Source of the DNA: Oscillospiraceae bacterium
Lineage (GTDB): Bacteria; Bacillota; Clostridia; Oscillospirales; UBA644
Direction of reading: 5' to 3'
NCBI GenBank assembly: GCA_015067305.1
Contig: SVMT01000013.1
Location: 1-48,925, forward strand
DNA length: 48,925 nucleotides
The translations under genes and the position numbers were made by a program. This document shows positions 14,406 through 23,992 of the stretch, piece after piece. The notes beneath the pieces are model-generated. The model had not been told where the DNA came from. It did no database searches and was given only the letters and a program-made list of their open reading frames with translations. Position 1 is the stretch's first letter. Each line of letters begins with the position of its first letter.

Positions 14406-15893
14406 TTATTTATGAAATAACTTCTTAGTCTGATAAACAGGTTCGCAGGTAAGTTTTATGCCCAATTTACGGTAGATGTCTTCGTCCACAGGGGAAAGTA
14501 TTACCGTAGAATGAGCCTCACAGCCGCGGAGAAGATTCAATTTCTCGTAAGCCATTTTTGCCTCATCATTCTGAGTTGCACTTATAGTCAAAGCGATAAG
14601 TACCTCGTCGGAATGAAGTCTTGGGTTTCTGTTACCCAAAGTTTTGACTTTCAGTTCCTGAATTGGCTCGATAACGCATCTTTCAATGAGAAGAGTCTCT
14701 TTCGGAAGATCGGACAACGCTTTGATGGCATTGAGAAGAGCCGCAGACGAAGAGCCAAGAAGTGTAGAAGTCTTACCGGTTACGATACGTCCGTCATTGA
14801 GTTCTATGGCAACTGCAGGCTGATTTCCCGTTTCGGCAGATCTGTCAAGGGCTGCACGGACAACTTTTCTGTCATCTGTGGTGATCTTTGCCTGACGCAT
14901 GAGCATTTCGATCTTATCCAGAGCGTCACCGATATTTTCGCCCTTACGCTTATCGCAGAGCGTTGCAAAATAACGTCTGATTATCTCGTCATTGGATGCA
15001 GCACAAACAGCTTCATCGTCAACTATGCAAAATCCTGCCATATTTACACCCATATCCGTGGGAGACTTGTAAGGGCTTTCGCCGAATATTTTTTCAAACA
15101 TTGCGTTCAGTACGGGGAAGATTTCAACGTCACGGTTGTAGTTTACGGCAGTCTCGCCATAGGCTTCGAGATGGTACGGGTCGATCATGTTAACGTCGTT
15201 AAGATCTGCAGTCGCAGCTTCATAAGCAAGGTTTACGGGGTGTTTCAAAGGAAGATTCCAGATTGGGAAAGTTTCAAACTTTGCATATCCAGCTTTTACG
15301 CCGCGTTTATTTTCGTGATAAAGCTGAGAAAGGCATGTGGCGATCTTTCCGCTTCCCGGCCCCGGTGCAGTTACGACTACAAGAGGACGGGTCGTTTTTA
15401 TGTAATCGTTTTTGCCGTAACCTTCATCGCTTACAATGTGCTGAACATCATAAGGATAACCCTCTATGAGATAATGAAGATAAACATTCATACCGAGAGA
15501 CTCAAGCTTATGTTTAAATTTCAAAGCTCCCGGCTGACCCTCAAACATTGAAATAACAATACTGCTTGTGTACAGTCCAAGACCGTTAAATGCGTCGATA
15601 AGTCTGAGAACATCAGCGTCATATGTAATACCGAGGTCTCGTCTGACTTTATTTTTTTCGATATCGCTTGCGTTTATAACGATAACGATTTCAACATCTT
15701 CACCAAGACTCTGAAGCATTTTGATTTTTGAATCAGGCGCAAATCCGGGTAAAACTCTTGAGGCGTGATAGTCGTCAAAAAGTTTTCCGCCGAATTCAAG
15801 GTAGAGTTTTCCTCCGAACTGAGCAATCCTGTTTCTTATCTGCTCGGACTGACGGCGAATATATTCATTATTGTCAAAACCTATTCTTGTCAT
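14406..15893 (-). CDS. DUF1846 (UPF0371) family protein
   Basis: A 495-residue cytoplasmic protein typical of DUF1846 in length and sequence: N terminus [15 protein letters not shown], then [22 protein letters not shown], a glycine-rich [23 protein letters not shown] resembling a P-loop-like phosphate-binding segment near residue 178, and [20 protein letters not shown]. The biochemical function is not established; structural work on the family suggests a nucleotide or metabolite-binding role. It starts 46 bp after the htpG stop on the same strand and could be co-transcribed with it. Confidence 0.93.
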   Translation of the reverse strand: MTRIGFDNNEYIRRQSEQIRNRIAQFGGKLYLEFGGKLFDDYHASRVLPGFAPDSKIKMLQSLGEDVEIVIVINASDIEKNKVRRDLGITYDADVLRLIDAFNGLGLYTSSIVISMFEGQPGALKFKHKLESLGMNVYLHYLIEGYPYDVQHIVSDEGYGKNDYIKTTRPLVVVTAPGPGSGKIATCLSQLYHENKRGVKAGYAKFETFPIWNLPLKHPVNLAYEAATADLNDVNMIDPYHLEAYGETAVNYNRDVEIFPVLNAMFEKIFGESPYKSPTDMGVNMAGFCIVDDEAVCAASNDEIIRRYFATLCDKRKGENIGDALDKIEMLMRQAKITTDDRKVVRAALDRSAETGNQPAVAIELNDGRIVTGKTSTLLGSSSAALLNAIKALSDLPKETLLIERCVIEPIQELKVKTLGNRNPRLHSDEVLIALTISATQNDEAKMAYEKLNLLRGCEAHSTVILSPVDEDIYRKLGIKLTCEPVYQTKKLFHK

Positions 15894-15939
15894 ATAATAC
15901 TCCCTAATTTAATTCATTTTTACTTCTTTTATATTTATT

Positions 15940-17823
15940 TTATTCAAGATCAAGTTTTTCCAAAAGTGAGAAGCTGTTGGAAAGGAAATCGGAAAGTTCC
16001 TTAGCTGTAAGCTGTCTCTGACCGATAAGTGAAAGTGTGTAGATCTGTTTTGCGATCTCTTTTGTGCTTTCACTTTCCACATTTTTACCCAAAAGCTTGG
16101 AGATAAGGCTGTTAGATGTATTCAAAACCAAAGTGGAATCGAGAGGTCTTGATGCAAATGTATCATCTTCGCCCTCGTGAGCCATGCGGTAAAGCTGGAG
16201 CATTTCTTCAAAACGTCTGCTTTCTTCGGAAACCGTAAGGATAGCGGGAACGGAAGCATCTTTAAGCTCTGTGAAAGAAACATTCATTCTTTCATTTCCT
16301 GAAACTTCTTTGAAAAGCTTCTCAAAGGCTTCGTTCTTGGACTCTTCTGTTTCATTTTTGATAGCATCTGTTTCAGCGTCGATTCTGCTGAACTTCATGC
16401 CGTCTTCGTACTGTTCAAGAGCTGTAATGAACTGGTTGTCCATGAGGTGATTGAAGATAATCACGGGAACATTCTGAGATTTGAACATATTTATATAAAG
16501 CGCCTGCTGTGTAACATCGCTTGCGTAATATACTTTTTTATCTGTTCCTGCTTTTTCAAGATATTCCTTTATTGTAAGATATTCCGTTTTTTCGGAAGTG
16601 ATAGTCTTATAAAGAATAACATCCTTTACTTTATCGTAAAATTTCTTGTCTCTCATGCAAGCGTATTCAACGAAAGTCTTGATATCATCCCAGAACTTCT
16701 CATAATTCTCTCTGTCTGTGTTGTAAAGTGCGTTGAGTTTGTCACAAACTTTCTTTACGATATGAGCAGAGATCTTGGAAACATACTGAGAATTCTGTAA
16801 GTAGCTTCTTGAAACATTCAAAGGAAGTTCGGGACAGTCAAGAACGCCCTTGAGCATAAGGAGATATTCGGGAATAACTTCTTTGATATTGTCAGCAACG
16901 AAAACTCTGTTGTAGAAAAGTTTTACCTGACCTTCAAGATTCTGGTATTCATGGCTGATCTGGGGGAAATAAAGAATTCCTTTGAAATTGAGAGGATAGT
17001 CAGCATTGATATGGATATGGAAGAGAGGTTCTTTGTAATCCATAAATACCTTGCGATAAAATTCATTGTATTCGGCATCTGTGCACTGAGAGGGGTTTTT
17101 CTGCCAAAGAGGTTCTGTATCGTTAATGGGTTTGGGTTCCACAACGGTAACGATCTCTTCTCCAGCTTCGTTTTTCTCTTTCTTTTCCTGAGGAGCTTCC
17201 CCCACAACTTCAAGATAAATGGGATAAGGCATAAATGCGCAGTATTTATCAAGGATGGGAGCTATTTTTTCTTTGCTGAGGTATTCTTTTTCTTCGTCGG
17301 TAACTTTCATGATAACTTCCGTACCTCTGTCGGACTTATCACATTCTTTCATTTCGTATTCTCCGTCAGCTGTACATACCCATTCAACAGCGAGAGCATC
17401 TGTAAAGGACTTTGTCTTTACAGTTACAGTATCAGAAACCATAAAAGAAGAATAGAAACCAAGACCGAAATGACCGATGATTCCATCTTCAGATTTACCT
17501 GTGTCGTATTTTTCAACAAAATCAAGAGCGCCTGAAAGAGCTATTTGATTAAGGTACTTCTTTACCTCTTCTTCCGTCATACCGATACCGTTATCTGTAA
17601 CAGCAAGTGTGCCTGCGTCTTTATCGATAATTACTTTTATAACAAAATCGCCGTCGATATTTTTAGCCTCGCCGATAGCTGCGAGATGTTTAACTTTTGT
17701 AATAGCATCGGAAGCATTGGAAACTACTTCACGAAGAAAAATATCCTTCTCGGAATAAAGCCATTTTTTGATTACCGGGAAGATATGTTGTGTCTGGACT
17801 GAAATGCCGCCTTTTTCACTCAT
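15940..17823 (-). CDS. htpG: Molecular chaperone HtpG (Hsp90)
   Basis: A 627-residue bacterial Hsp90. The N-terminal ATPase domain shows LREVVSNASDA, DNGIGM and GHFGLGFYSSFMVSD. The middle domain carries the conserved LNVSRSYLQ segment, and a C-terminal dimerisation domain completes the protein. It folds or stabilises client proteins in the cytoplasm using ATP. I choose the ATG at 17823 (MSEKGGISVQ), with a GAAAGGTGG ribosome site, instead of an upstream in-frame start at 17865 that adds a non-homologous 14 residues. A consensus-like promoter lies at 17871-17899. No CIRCE or other heat-shock operator is obvious. Confidence 0.97.
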   Translation of the reverse strand: MSEKGGISVQTQHIFPVIKKWLYSEKDIFLREVVSNASDAITKVKHLAAIGEAKNIDGDFVIKVIIDKDAGTLAVTDNGIGMTEEEVKKYLNQIALSGALDFVEKYDTGKSEDGIIGHFGLGFYSSFMVSDTVTVKTKSFTDALAVEWVCTADGEYEMKECDKSDRGTEVIMKVTDEEKEYLSKEKIAPILDKYCAFMPYPIYLEVVGEAPQEKKEKNEAGEEIVTVVEPKPINDTEPLWQKNPSQCTDAEYNEFYRKVFMDYKEPLFHIHINADYPLNFKGILYFPQISHEYQNLEGQVKLFYNRVFVADNIKEVIPEYLLMLKGVLDCPELPLNVSRSYLQNSQYVSKISAHIVKKVCDKLNALYNTDRENYEKFWDDIKTFVEYACMRDKKFYDKVKDVILYKTITSEKTEYLTIKEYLEKAGTDKKVYYASDVTQQALYINMFKSQNVPVIIFNHLMDNQFITALEQYEDGMKFSRIDAETDAIKNETEESKNEAFEKLFKEVSGNERMNVSFTELKDASVPAILTVSEESRRFEEMLQLYRMAHEGEDDTFASRPLDSTLVLNTSNSLISKLLGKNVESESTKEIAKQIYTLSLIGQRQLTAKELSDFLSNSFSLLEKLDLE

Positions 17824-17870
17824 ATGAAGATCCACCTTTCTGTAATTAGGCAAAAATTTATCCACTATAA

Positions 17871-17899
17871 ATTATAGCACACCATTTCGGTTTTTTCAA
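17871..17899 (-). promoter_or_regulatory. Promoter of htpG
   Basis: Minus-strand -35 TTGAAA (17894-17899), 17-bp spacer and -10 TATAAT (17871-17876). Confidence 0.75.
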
Positions 17900-17982
17900 G
17901 TACGAAATGGCAGTTGAATTTTAACATATTCGTGACCTTAAAAATAAAATTTATTTAATATGTAAAATCGGCTCAAATGCTC

Positions 17983-18011
17983 TTGACAAGAGACAAAAAA
18001 TAGTGTAAAAT
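17983..18011 (+). promoter_or_regulatory. Promoter of rny
   Basis: TTGACA (17983-17988), 17-bp spacer and TAAAAT (18006-18011). The -35 sits in the small dyad CTCTTGACAAGAG. The transcript would carry a leader of about 110 nt before the start codon. Confidence 0.75.
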
Positions 18012-18129
18012 ATATAATGATCTATTATTGATCTCAAAAGGGTCAATAAATTTATATATATTGTTATTTGAGATAAACAGTATACATAATCCATAGACAA
18101 AAAAATCTAAAATGGAGGTGCTTATAATA

Positions 18130-19686
18130 GTGATAAGTACGGTCACAGCCGTAATTATAGCAGTCATCGCAGGTGTGCTTTGTCTTGTTGTAGGTATAGC
18201 AATAGGTATAGCATACAGAAAAAAGATTGCGGAAGCAGCTATCGGTTCCGCAGAAGAAAAAGCGAAGACCATTGTTAATGAAGCTATCAAATTAGGCGAA
18301 ACAAAACAAAAAGAAGCTCTTCTCGAAGCTAAAGAAGAGATCCACAAAAACAGGGCTGAAGCGGATAAGGAAATCAAAGAACGCCGTTCAGAACTTCAGA
18401 AAATGGAAAAACGACTTACTCAGAAAGAAGAGACTCTCGACAAGAGAGCTGATTCTTACGAGAAGAAAGAGTCCGTTCTCACAGCAAAGATCAAAGATGT
18501 CGAAGCCCGTCAGCTTGAGATCGAAGAGATCAAAGCAGGACAGAGAGCTGTTCTTGAAAGAATCAGCGGTATGACAGCCGATCAGGCTAAAGTCTACCTC
18601 ATGGAAACTCTCGAAAACGACCTCAAGCACGAAAAAGCGCTTATGGTCAGCGAGTACATGAACATGGCGAAAGAAGAAGCCGAAAACAACGCAAAAGATA
18701 TTATCTCCCTTGCAATTCAGAGATGTGCATCTGACCATGTTTCAGAAACTACGGTTTCAGTTGTATCTCTCCCCAATGATGAAATGAAAGGCCGTATCAT
18801 CGGACGTGAAGGCCGTAACATCAGAGCTCTTGAACAGCTCACAGGTGTTGACCTCATCATCGACGATACTCCCGAAACCATCACACTTTCAAGCTTTGAT
18901 ATGGTTCGCAGAGAAATCGCACGTATCGCACTTGAAAAACTTATTCAGGACGGAAGGATCCATCCTACCCGCGTAAGCGAAATGGTTGAAAAGGCTCGCA
19001 AAGAAGTTGAAACGACCATAAAAAAGGAAGGCGAAAGAGCAATCTTCGAAACAGGAGTTCACGGTATTCACCCCGAACTCATGAAACTCCTCGGTCGTCT
19101 CAGATACAGAACTTCTTTCGGTCAGAATGTGCTTAACCACTCAATTGAAGTTTCTCACCTTGCAGGTCTTCTTGCAGGCGAACTCGGTGCAGATGTTACA
19201 GCCGCTAAACGAGCAGGTCTTCTCCACGATATCGGGAAGGCTCTTGACCAGCAGACAGAAGGTTCTCACGTAAGTATCGGTGTTGAAGTGGCAAGAAAAT
19301 ACAAAGAACACGAGAACATCGTTCATGCTATCGAAGCTCACCACGGCGACGTTGAAGCAAAATCTATCCTCGCAGCCATCGTTCAGGCGGCAGATGCAAT
19401 TTCCGCTGCAAGACCCGGTGCAAGACGCGAAGATATCGAAAACTACATCAAACGTCTTGAAAGACTTGAAGAACTCACAAAAGACTTCAAGGGTGTTGAA
19501 AGAACTTATGCGATCCAGGCAGGTCGTGAGATTAGAGTTATCGTTAAACCCGAAGAGGTTTCAGATGACAGCATGATTCTCCTTGCAAGAGACATCGCAA
19601 ACCGTATCGAAAACGAACTCGAATATCCCGGACAGATCAAAGTTCATGTTATCAGGGAAAACAGAGCTATTGAATACGCAAAATAA
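18130..19686 (+). CDS. rny: Ribonuclease Y
   Basis: Membrane-anchored endoribonuclease that starts mRNA decay in Firmicutes. It has one N-terminal membrane helix (about residues 5-28), a long charged coiled coil (about 35-200), a KH RNA-binding domain ([15 protein letters not shown]), and an HD domain with the metal-binding [10 protein letters not shown] and later EAHHGD. Length is 518 residues, the family norm. The ORF can be opened at ATG 18112, but that ATG lies inside the only good Shine-Dalgarno (ATGGAGGTG), spaced 9 bp from a GTG at 18130. I therefore take GTG as the start. A factor-independent terminator follows the stop. Confidence 0.96.
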   Translation: MISTVTAVIIAVIAGVLCLVVGIAIGIAYRKKIAEAAIGSAEEKAKTIVNEAIKLGETKQKEALLEAKEEIHKNRAEADKEIKERRSELQKMEKRLTQKEETLDKRADSYEKKESVLTAKIKDVEARQLEIEEIKAGQRAVLERISGMTADQAKVYLMETLENDLKHEKALMVSEYMNMAKEEAENNAKDIISLAIQRCASDHVSETTVSVVSLPNDEMKGRIIGREGRNIRALEQLTGVDLIIDDTPETITLSSFDMVRREIARIALEKLIQDGRIHPTRVSEMVEKARKEVETTIKKEGERAIFETGVHGIHPELMKLLGRLRYRTSFGQNVLNHSIEVSHLAGLLAGELGADVTAAKRAGLLHDIGKALDQQTEGSHVSIGVEVARKYKEHENIVHAIEAHHGDVEAKSILAAIVQAADAISAARPGARREDIENYIKRLERLEELTKDFKGVERTYAIQAGREIRVIVKPEEVSDDSMILLARDIANRIENELEYPGQIKVHVIRENRAIEYAK

Positions 19687-19695
19687 ACACAAAGC

Positions 19696-19730
19696 ACAGC
19701 CCAAATTTCAAACATTTGGGCTGTTTTTTT
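19696..19730 (+). terminator. Rho-independent terminator of rny
   Basis: Perfect 11-bp stem ACAGCCCAAAT/ATTTGGGCTGT, 7-nt loop, then seven T residues. Confidence 0.93.
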
Positions 19731-19747
19731 AAGAAAGGACGATAGTA

Positions 19748-20308
19748 ATGATTGAAATGATCCAACAGTTCGACGAAAGCCTCGCACTTTTTTTCCAAAG
19801 TATCCACAATCCCATAACAGACCTGCCGATGATAATAATCACACATCTGGGTGATGACGGCATTTTCTGGATAATCCTTGCGCTGATACTGCTCATATTC
19901 AAAAAGACAAGAAAAGCAGGATTTATGCTCGCAGGAGCCTTAATTTTCTGTCTTGTTGTTAACAACCTTGTTCTGAAAAGCATATTCTCACGTGAAAGAC
20001 CCTTTGTGGTTCTGGAAGCGATCAACCTTATAATTGACCCTCCGTCGGGATACTCATTCCCATCAGGTCACACGGTTTCTTCCATAGCCTGCGCAACGAC
20101 ACTTTTCTGGAACTATAAAAATTCCTGCAAATGGGCGGCAATAGGAGCTGTGGTTTTAGCTGTGCTTATCGCATTTTCAAGAATGTATCTTTGCGTACAC
20201 TTCTTCACAGATGTGCTCGCAGGGGCAGTAGTTGGCGTGACATTGGGAATTGCAGCTATTGCACTTGTTAACTTCATATACAAGAAAGCAAAAAAAGCTA
20301 ACAGATAA
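19748..20308 (+). CDS. PAP2-family membrane phosphatase
   Basis: A 186-residue integral membrane protein with five or six hydrophobic segments and the three PAP2 signature motifs: KSIFSRERP, PSGYSFPSGH and SRMYLCVHFFTD. The catalytic His and Asp are in the last motif. Bacterial members dephosphorylate phosphatidic acid, phosphatidylglycerol phosphate or undecaprenyl pyrophosphate. Small proteins with this layout most often act as undecaprenyl pyrophosphate phosphatases in cell-wall lipid recycling; which substrate applies here is open. The gene follows the rny terminator, with AAGAAAGGA about 10 bp before the ATG. Confidence 0.92.
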   Translation: MIEMIQQFDESLALFFQSIHNPITDLPMIIITHLGDDGIFWIILALILLIFKKTRKAGFMLAGALIFCLVVNNLVLKSIFSRERPFVVLEAINLIIDPPSGYSFPSGHTVSSIACATTLFWNYKNSCKWAAIGAVVLAVLIAFSRMYLCVHFFTDVLAGAVVGVTLGIAAIALVNFIYKKAKKANR

Positions 20309-20332
20309 ACCTTGACATTTTTATAAACTTAT

Positions 20333-20372
20333 AAGGGGAGTAATTGACACTCCCTTTTATTTTTGTTATACT
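20333..20372 (+). promoter_or_regulatory. Hairpin overlapping a consensus promoter
   Basis: A 9-bp stem (AAGGGGAGT/ACTCCCTTT, one G-U) with loop AATTGAC and following T-rich bases is positioned as the terminator of the PAP2 gene. The -35 TTGACA (20344-20349) lies in its loop and the -10 TATACT (20367-20372) follows at a 17-bp spacing, driving the solute-binding lipoprotein gene. Terminator and promoter thus share bases. Confidence 0.75.
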
Positions 20373-20410
20373 TCTGATTATAAACAAACTTTTTTAAAGG
20401 AAACAACATA

Positions 20411-21793
20411 ATGAAAAAATTTATTTCTGCAATTATTGCAATGGTCTTAACTGTAACAATCACATCATGCACAGCAGAAGCTCCGCATCTTTTAAATTTC
20501 ATTGATAACAATGAAGAATACACCCCCGACTTCAGCGGAAGAACTATTATTTTCGGACTAAGATCTTTTGGAGAAGGAGATCTCATAATCCCCGAGACAA
20601 CAACAAATACTGTTGAAGCCGACGAACAAAGAGCCAAGGTCAATAATATCAAGAAATTACTGAACTGTAACATTGAACAAAAAATTCAGGAAGATGCTTC
20701 AGTCATTGTCGGTGCGATAGCTTCACAATCAACAGACATTGACATCTACTATGGAGCATCATATGACCAGTCTCAATGGTGTAAAGCTGGAATACTTCAC
20801 GACTTCAGAGAAAACGACGTAATTGATATCACAGACGAATCCCGATGGGGTACTGAAAAACGCCAGCAAGCAATGACTTATAAAGGCATAGTTTTCGGAA
20901 TTTTACCCCAAAACGCAATCGGAATTTCAGATGCGACAGGTATCATACTTACAAATGACCATAAAATCAACAGCTTCGCACAGCCAACCCCCAAAGAGCT
21001 TTTCGAAAACGGGAACTGGACCTTTGATTATTTCAAAGATTATGTAGTTTCTGTTTCTGACATGAATGCCTCAACTCCAATATACGGAATGACCATCGCA
21101 AGATCTCAGGAATATATCCTCCCGTTAACAGCTGCTTTGGCTAACGGAAGCTCAATGTTGAATCCTACAGACGAAGGAAACTATGAGTTCACATTAGGAA
21201 AAGATCCTAAAGCTGTTTACGCATTGGATTGGATCAGCGAAGTTTATCAGACAGGTGTTATTGCCGACGACAATTACAACGATACATTCAGCGGATATTT
21301 CTCAAACGGGTTAACCTCATTGTATATAGGAACGACAGGCGTAGGAACAGCAAATCTTGACGGATTCCCCCTCAGAGAATTAAATGAAGGTTTTTCATTT
21401 ATAAGTTTCCCTTACGGTCCGGATGCAGAATACGGAAAAACGAACTCAACTTTTTTTATTGCAACCATGAGCTATGCAATCCCTGTTTCATCAGATGCTC
21501 ACGACATGGGATTGTTCTTGAACGAATTCTGTAAAAACTCCATGTCTGAAGAAGAAATTTTATTAAAAAAACAAAACTACATAGAACAGTACTTCCACCA
21601 TCCGGAAGATTATGACTATATCTATGAAATCGGAAACGGTTCTTCATATATGTTCCTCCTTTCAGAACTTTATGAGGTTCATGGCGAAATCCAGGACTCT
21701 CTGACATCTGTTATGAAAGGCAACCGCAGCGCAACCGAAAGCCTTGACAAGATCACCCCCAGAGTTGAAGCGATACTTGACAATCTCAAATAA
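20411..21793 (+). CDS. Extracellular solute-binding lipoprotein (ABC importer type)
   Basis: A 460-residue lipoprotein. The signal peptide ends in the lipobox TITSC, and the mature protein has the overall feel of a family 1 (sugar-type) solute-binding protein: an early RTIIFGLRS strand, VNNIKKLLNCNI, DIDIYYGASYDQSQWCKAGILHDF, then ANG, GTTGVGTANLDGFP and a helical C terminus (LTSVMKGNRSATESLDKITPRVEAIL) typical of that fold. It would present a ligand to an ABC permease, but no permease or ATPase is encoded nearby, so the partner and ligand are unknown. AAAGGAAAC precedes the ATG. Confidence 0.8.
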   Translation: MKKFISAIIAMVLTVTITSCTAEAPHLLNFIDNNEEYTPDFSGRTIIFGLRSFGEGDLIIPETTTNTVEADEQRAKVNNIKKLLNCNIEQKIQEDASVIVGAIASQSTDIDIYYGASYDQSQWCKAGILHDFRENDVIDITDESRWGTEKRQQAMTYKGIVFGILPQNAIGISDATGIILTNDHKINSFAQPTPKELFENGNWTFDYFKDYVVSVSDMNASTPIYGMTIARSQEYILPLTAALANGSSMLNPTDEGNYEFTLGKDPKAVYALDWISEVYQTGVIADDNYNDTFSGYFSNGLTSLYIGTTGVGTANLDGFPLRELNEGFSFISFPYGPDAEYGKTNSTFFIATMSYAIPVSSDAHDMGLFLNEFCKNSMSEEEILLKKQNYIEQYFHHPEDYDYIYEIGNGSSYMFLLSELYEVHGEIQDSLTSVMKGNRSATESLDKITPRVEAILDNLK

Positions 21794-21849
21794 AATCAGT
21801 GGTAGGATAATTTATAAGTTTTCATAGAGCATTGCTCATAAAAAATCCA

Positions 21850-21870
21850 TTGGATTATTTGGTAATCCAA
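21850..21870. repeat. Small perfect inverted repeat
   Basis: TTGGATTA / TAATCCAA arms with a 5-nt loop, in the convergent intergenic stretch between the solute-binding gene and the GH39 gene. No T run follows. A short purine-pyrimidine repeat (ATAATGATAATGTTAATG) follows at about 21880. Confidence 0.5.
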
Positions 21871-21986
21871 AAAATCCGATAATGATAATGTTAATGTAAA
21901 TGATAATGAGCCTTCGGCAAGGCGCAGACGCTGAAGCTTCGCTTCTTGATATACAGAAAGAAAAAATAAATTTATTTTCAAATCAA

Positions 21987-22026
21987 GAAAAAGTCCCAAC
22001 AGCAAAAACTGTTGAGACTTTTTTAT
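21987..22026. terminator. Bidirectional terminator between solute-binding and GH39 genes
   Basis: Stem AAAAAGTC..AACAG / CTGTT..GACTTTTTT with a short A-rich loop. T runs on both strands allow it to end both converging transcripts. Confidence 0.85.
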
Positions 22027-23582
22027 TATATTGCTTCAAGTGAAATAAGTTTCATGCTGACAGAGGGGACAGTTATTGAGTAAGAAAATTTGCCGTTTCT
22101 TACTTCAACTTCAAATTCAGTATCAGCAGAAATATTCTGCTCCGCATAAAGAGCATTGAGCTGTTCAGCATCAGGGACTTCAGGTCTGCCCATTCGCTCC
22201 CAAAGGCGGAAAGTATTATTATGGGCATCGTCCATAGTGTAAACTTTCAAAGTATATTTACCGTCCGCAAGTCCGCTGAATTCAACATTATATTCACGGT
22301 CAGGGAGTTTTCTTTCAGCGTCAAATTCATTGAAGCTGTAGACCAAAGCCTGAGCTCCGTTTTCATCTGCCGCAGCGATACAGCCTTCATCACCGCCCGT
22401 TTTAAGATCTGTCTCCACAAAATTTGATCCCAGAAGAGACATAAATTCGTGCGCAGTCTGAATAGGTTTGCAAATATTGTATTTTGTGGTAAGTGAACGG
22501 TTACCGTTGAACATTTTTCCGAAGAAATCCTCACCCGCAAAACCCCAATAGAGCATCATCGTAAGATTCAAGTTGAAATTGCGTCTCAATTCAAGAATAG
22601 TATCAGCAAGTTTTATCATGAATAAGGCTGAATATTCGCTGTTTCGGACTTCAAGAGGCGGAAATACGGAAGAAGATTTATCGTAATTGGAAATAACGCC
22701 CCATTCATTCAGATGTAACTCAACGTTTTTCAAAGAAGGATATCTGCCGACCATACGTTCAAAGACCCACATGAGGTCCTGACTGAAACGCTGAACTGTA
22801 GGAGATATCAAAGGATATGATCCGAGCCAATTATCTGCACCCGACATTCCGTAAATATGGTAAGAAATAAAATCTATCCTTGTGCCTTTCTCCCCTGTTA
22901 CATAGTTTGTGCCGTTTGCAACATGGTCAAGGAACGAAAACATAAACTGCTGAGTGAAACATCCGGGGCCGCCCACACGGAGTTTTTCATCGACACTCGT
23001 AACGGCATCAACGAAAATATCATACATTTTATAGAACATATTCCATGACTCAAGGGGCCAGCTGTCAGGCTCATTCCAGACTTCAAAATACCAGGTTCTG
23101 ATCTCTTCAAGACCGAACTCATCGGCAAGATTCCGGACAAAAGCTTTGAGAAGTGCCGTCCATTTTTCCCAGTCATTGGGGTAAAAACGGTTATTGTATT
23201 TCTCCCCTGTACCCTCCTGCGTAACATCACCGCTGAGGCTGGCAAGCTTATCGGGGAGGAAATCCAACTCGACTATGGGCTTTATACCGTTTTCCACGAA
23301 TTTTCTGTAAACACCGTTTATCCATGTAAAATCGTAAACAGACTCACCATTTTCATTTTCGGAATAAACATCTCCGCCGCAACGGACACCGCTTCTGATC
23401 TCGTGGTTGAAGGTGTAATGATTTCGCACATAGCGGCAGGTTCCCAGGGAATCCATTCGTTTCATTAAAAATTCGCCTTCGGGAGAATAAGCCATTGCGT
23501 AAAGCTCATCTGAACCGCTTGCCGCCCAGAAACGGTCATTCGGAAATTTTATCTTATCTGTAAAAACTGAAATATTCTTCAT
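22026..23582 (-). CDS. Glycoside hydrolase family 39, probable beta-xylosidase
   Basis: A 518-residue protein with no signal peptide, so probably cytoplasmic. The N-terminal (beta/alpha)8 barrel carries the clan GH-A pair: acid/base Glu171 in EVWNEPDSW and nucleophile Glu293 in LHLNEWGV, spaced as in characterised GH39 xylosidases. FISYHIYG and MLYWGFAGEDFFG also fit. A beta domain closes the C terminus. GH39 enzymes release xylose from xylo-oligosaccharides, which implies oligosaccharide import; the nearby orphan solute-binding protein might contribute, but nothing proves it. The start at ATG 23582 (MKNISVFTDK) has an AAGGG ribosome site. An in-frame extension up to 23699 has no homology-like content. 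Confidence 0.88.
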   Translation of the reverse strand: MKNISVFTDKIKFPNDRFWAASGSDELYAMAYSPEGEFLMKRMDSLGTCRYVRNHYTFNHEIRSGVRCGGDVYSENENGESVYDFTWINGVYRKFVENGIKPIVELDFLPDKLASLSGDVTQEGTGEKYNNRFYPNDWEKWTALLKAFVRNLADEFGLEEIRTWYFEVWNEPDSWPLESWNMFYKMYDIFVDAVTSVDEKLRVGGPGCFTQQFMFSFLDHVANGTNYVTGEKGTRIDFISYHIYGMSGADNWLGSYPLISPTVQRFSQDLMWVFERMVGRYPSLKNVELHLNEWGVISNYDKSSSVFPPLEVRNSEYSALFMIKLADTILELRRNFNLNLTMMLYWGFAGEDFFGKMFNGNRSLTTKYNICKPIQTAHEFMSLLGSNFVETDLKTGGDEGCIAAADENGAQALVYSFNEFDAERKLPDREYNVEFSGLADGKYTLKVYTMDDAHNNTFRLWERMGRPEVPDAEQLNALYAEQNISADTEFEVEVRNGKFSYSITVPSVSMKLISLEAI

Positions 23583-23668
23583 AAAGTTTTCCCTTCTTAT
23601 GTATAAAACGGAATTTTTGGGAGAAAATGAACTCGATGAGATCTCAAAAAATAAATATGACAGGAAAA

Positions 23669-23992
23669 ATGAAAATGAAAAAAATAATATGTTTTGCAAT
23701 TATTTTCGCTGTATTATTCACCTTTTCGGCAGAGACCGCAGCAATGAAAGATCTGAAATTAACTGCAAGATTAGATGAATACAGAATTCCCATCAAAGTT
23801 CTGGAAAAAAACAGTCTGTCCGAAAAAAGCTTTTCAATCAAAAAGACAGACTCGACCTTAAAAACAAAAACAGAATCTCTGCCTGATTTCTATCCAACTG
23901 CAAATCTGACCGTAGTGGACAGCAATCAGGTCAAAGTGAAATATGATTTCTGGATAATCAAGGTCTTTAAGGATATTTTCAAGATCAATTAG
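23669..23992 (+). CDS. Small secreted protein of unknown function
   Basis: A roughly 107-residue protein with a signal peptide (KMKKIICFAIIFAVLFTFSAETAA, cleavage likely after Ala around 25) and a basic, Ser/Thr-rich mature part ending VKVKYDFWIIKVFKDIF. I place the start at ATG 23669, with AGGA just upstream. An ATG at 23627 is in frame and possible, with GGGAG close by. The gene lies head to head with GH39 with at most 86 bp between starts, and its stop overlaps the VOC gene end by 4 bp. No recognised domain. It could be a small exported effector or inhibitor, but that is a guess. Confidence 0.55.
   Translation: MKMKKIICFAIIFAVLFTFSAETAAMKDLKLTARLDEYRIPIKVLEKNSLSEKSFSIKKTDSTLKTKTESLPDFYPTANLTVVDSNQVKVKYDFWIIKVFKDIFKIN

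Noticed and set aside
14511-15551. 346-residue ORF on the plus strand
   Set aside because: It lies fully antisense to the DUF1846 gene, whose protein has a recognisable family pattern. The antisense product is low-complexity and has no ribosome site.
18112-18129. ATG at 18112 as the start of RNase Y
   Set aside because: It overlaps the only good Shine-Dalgarno sequence; the GTG at 18130 has correct spacing.
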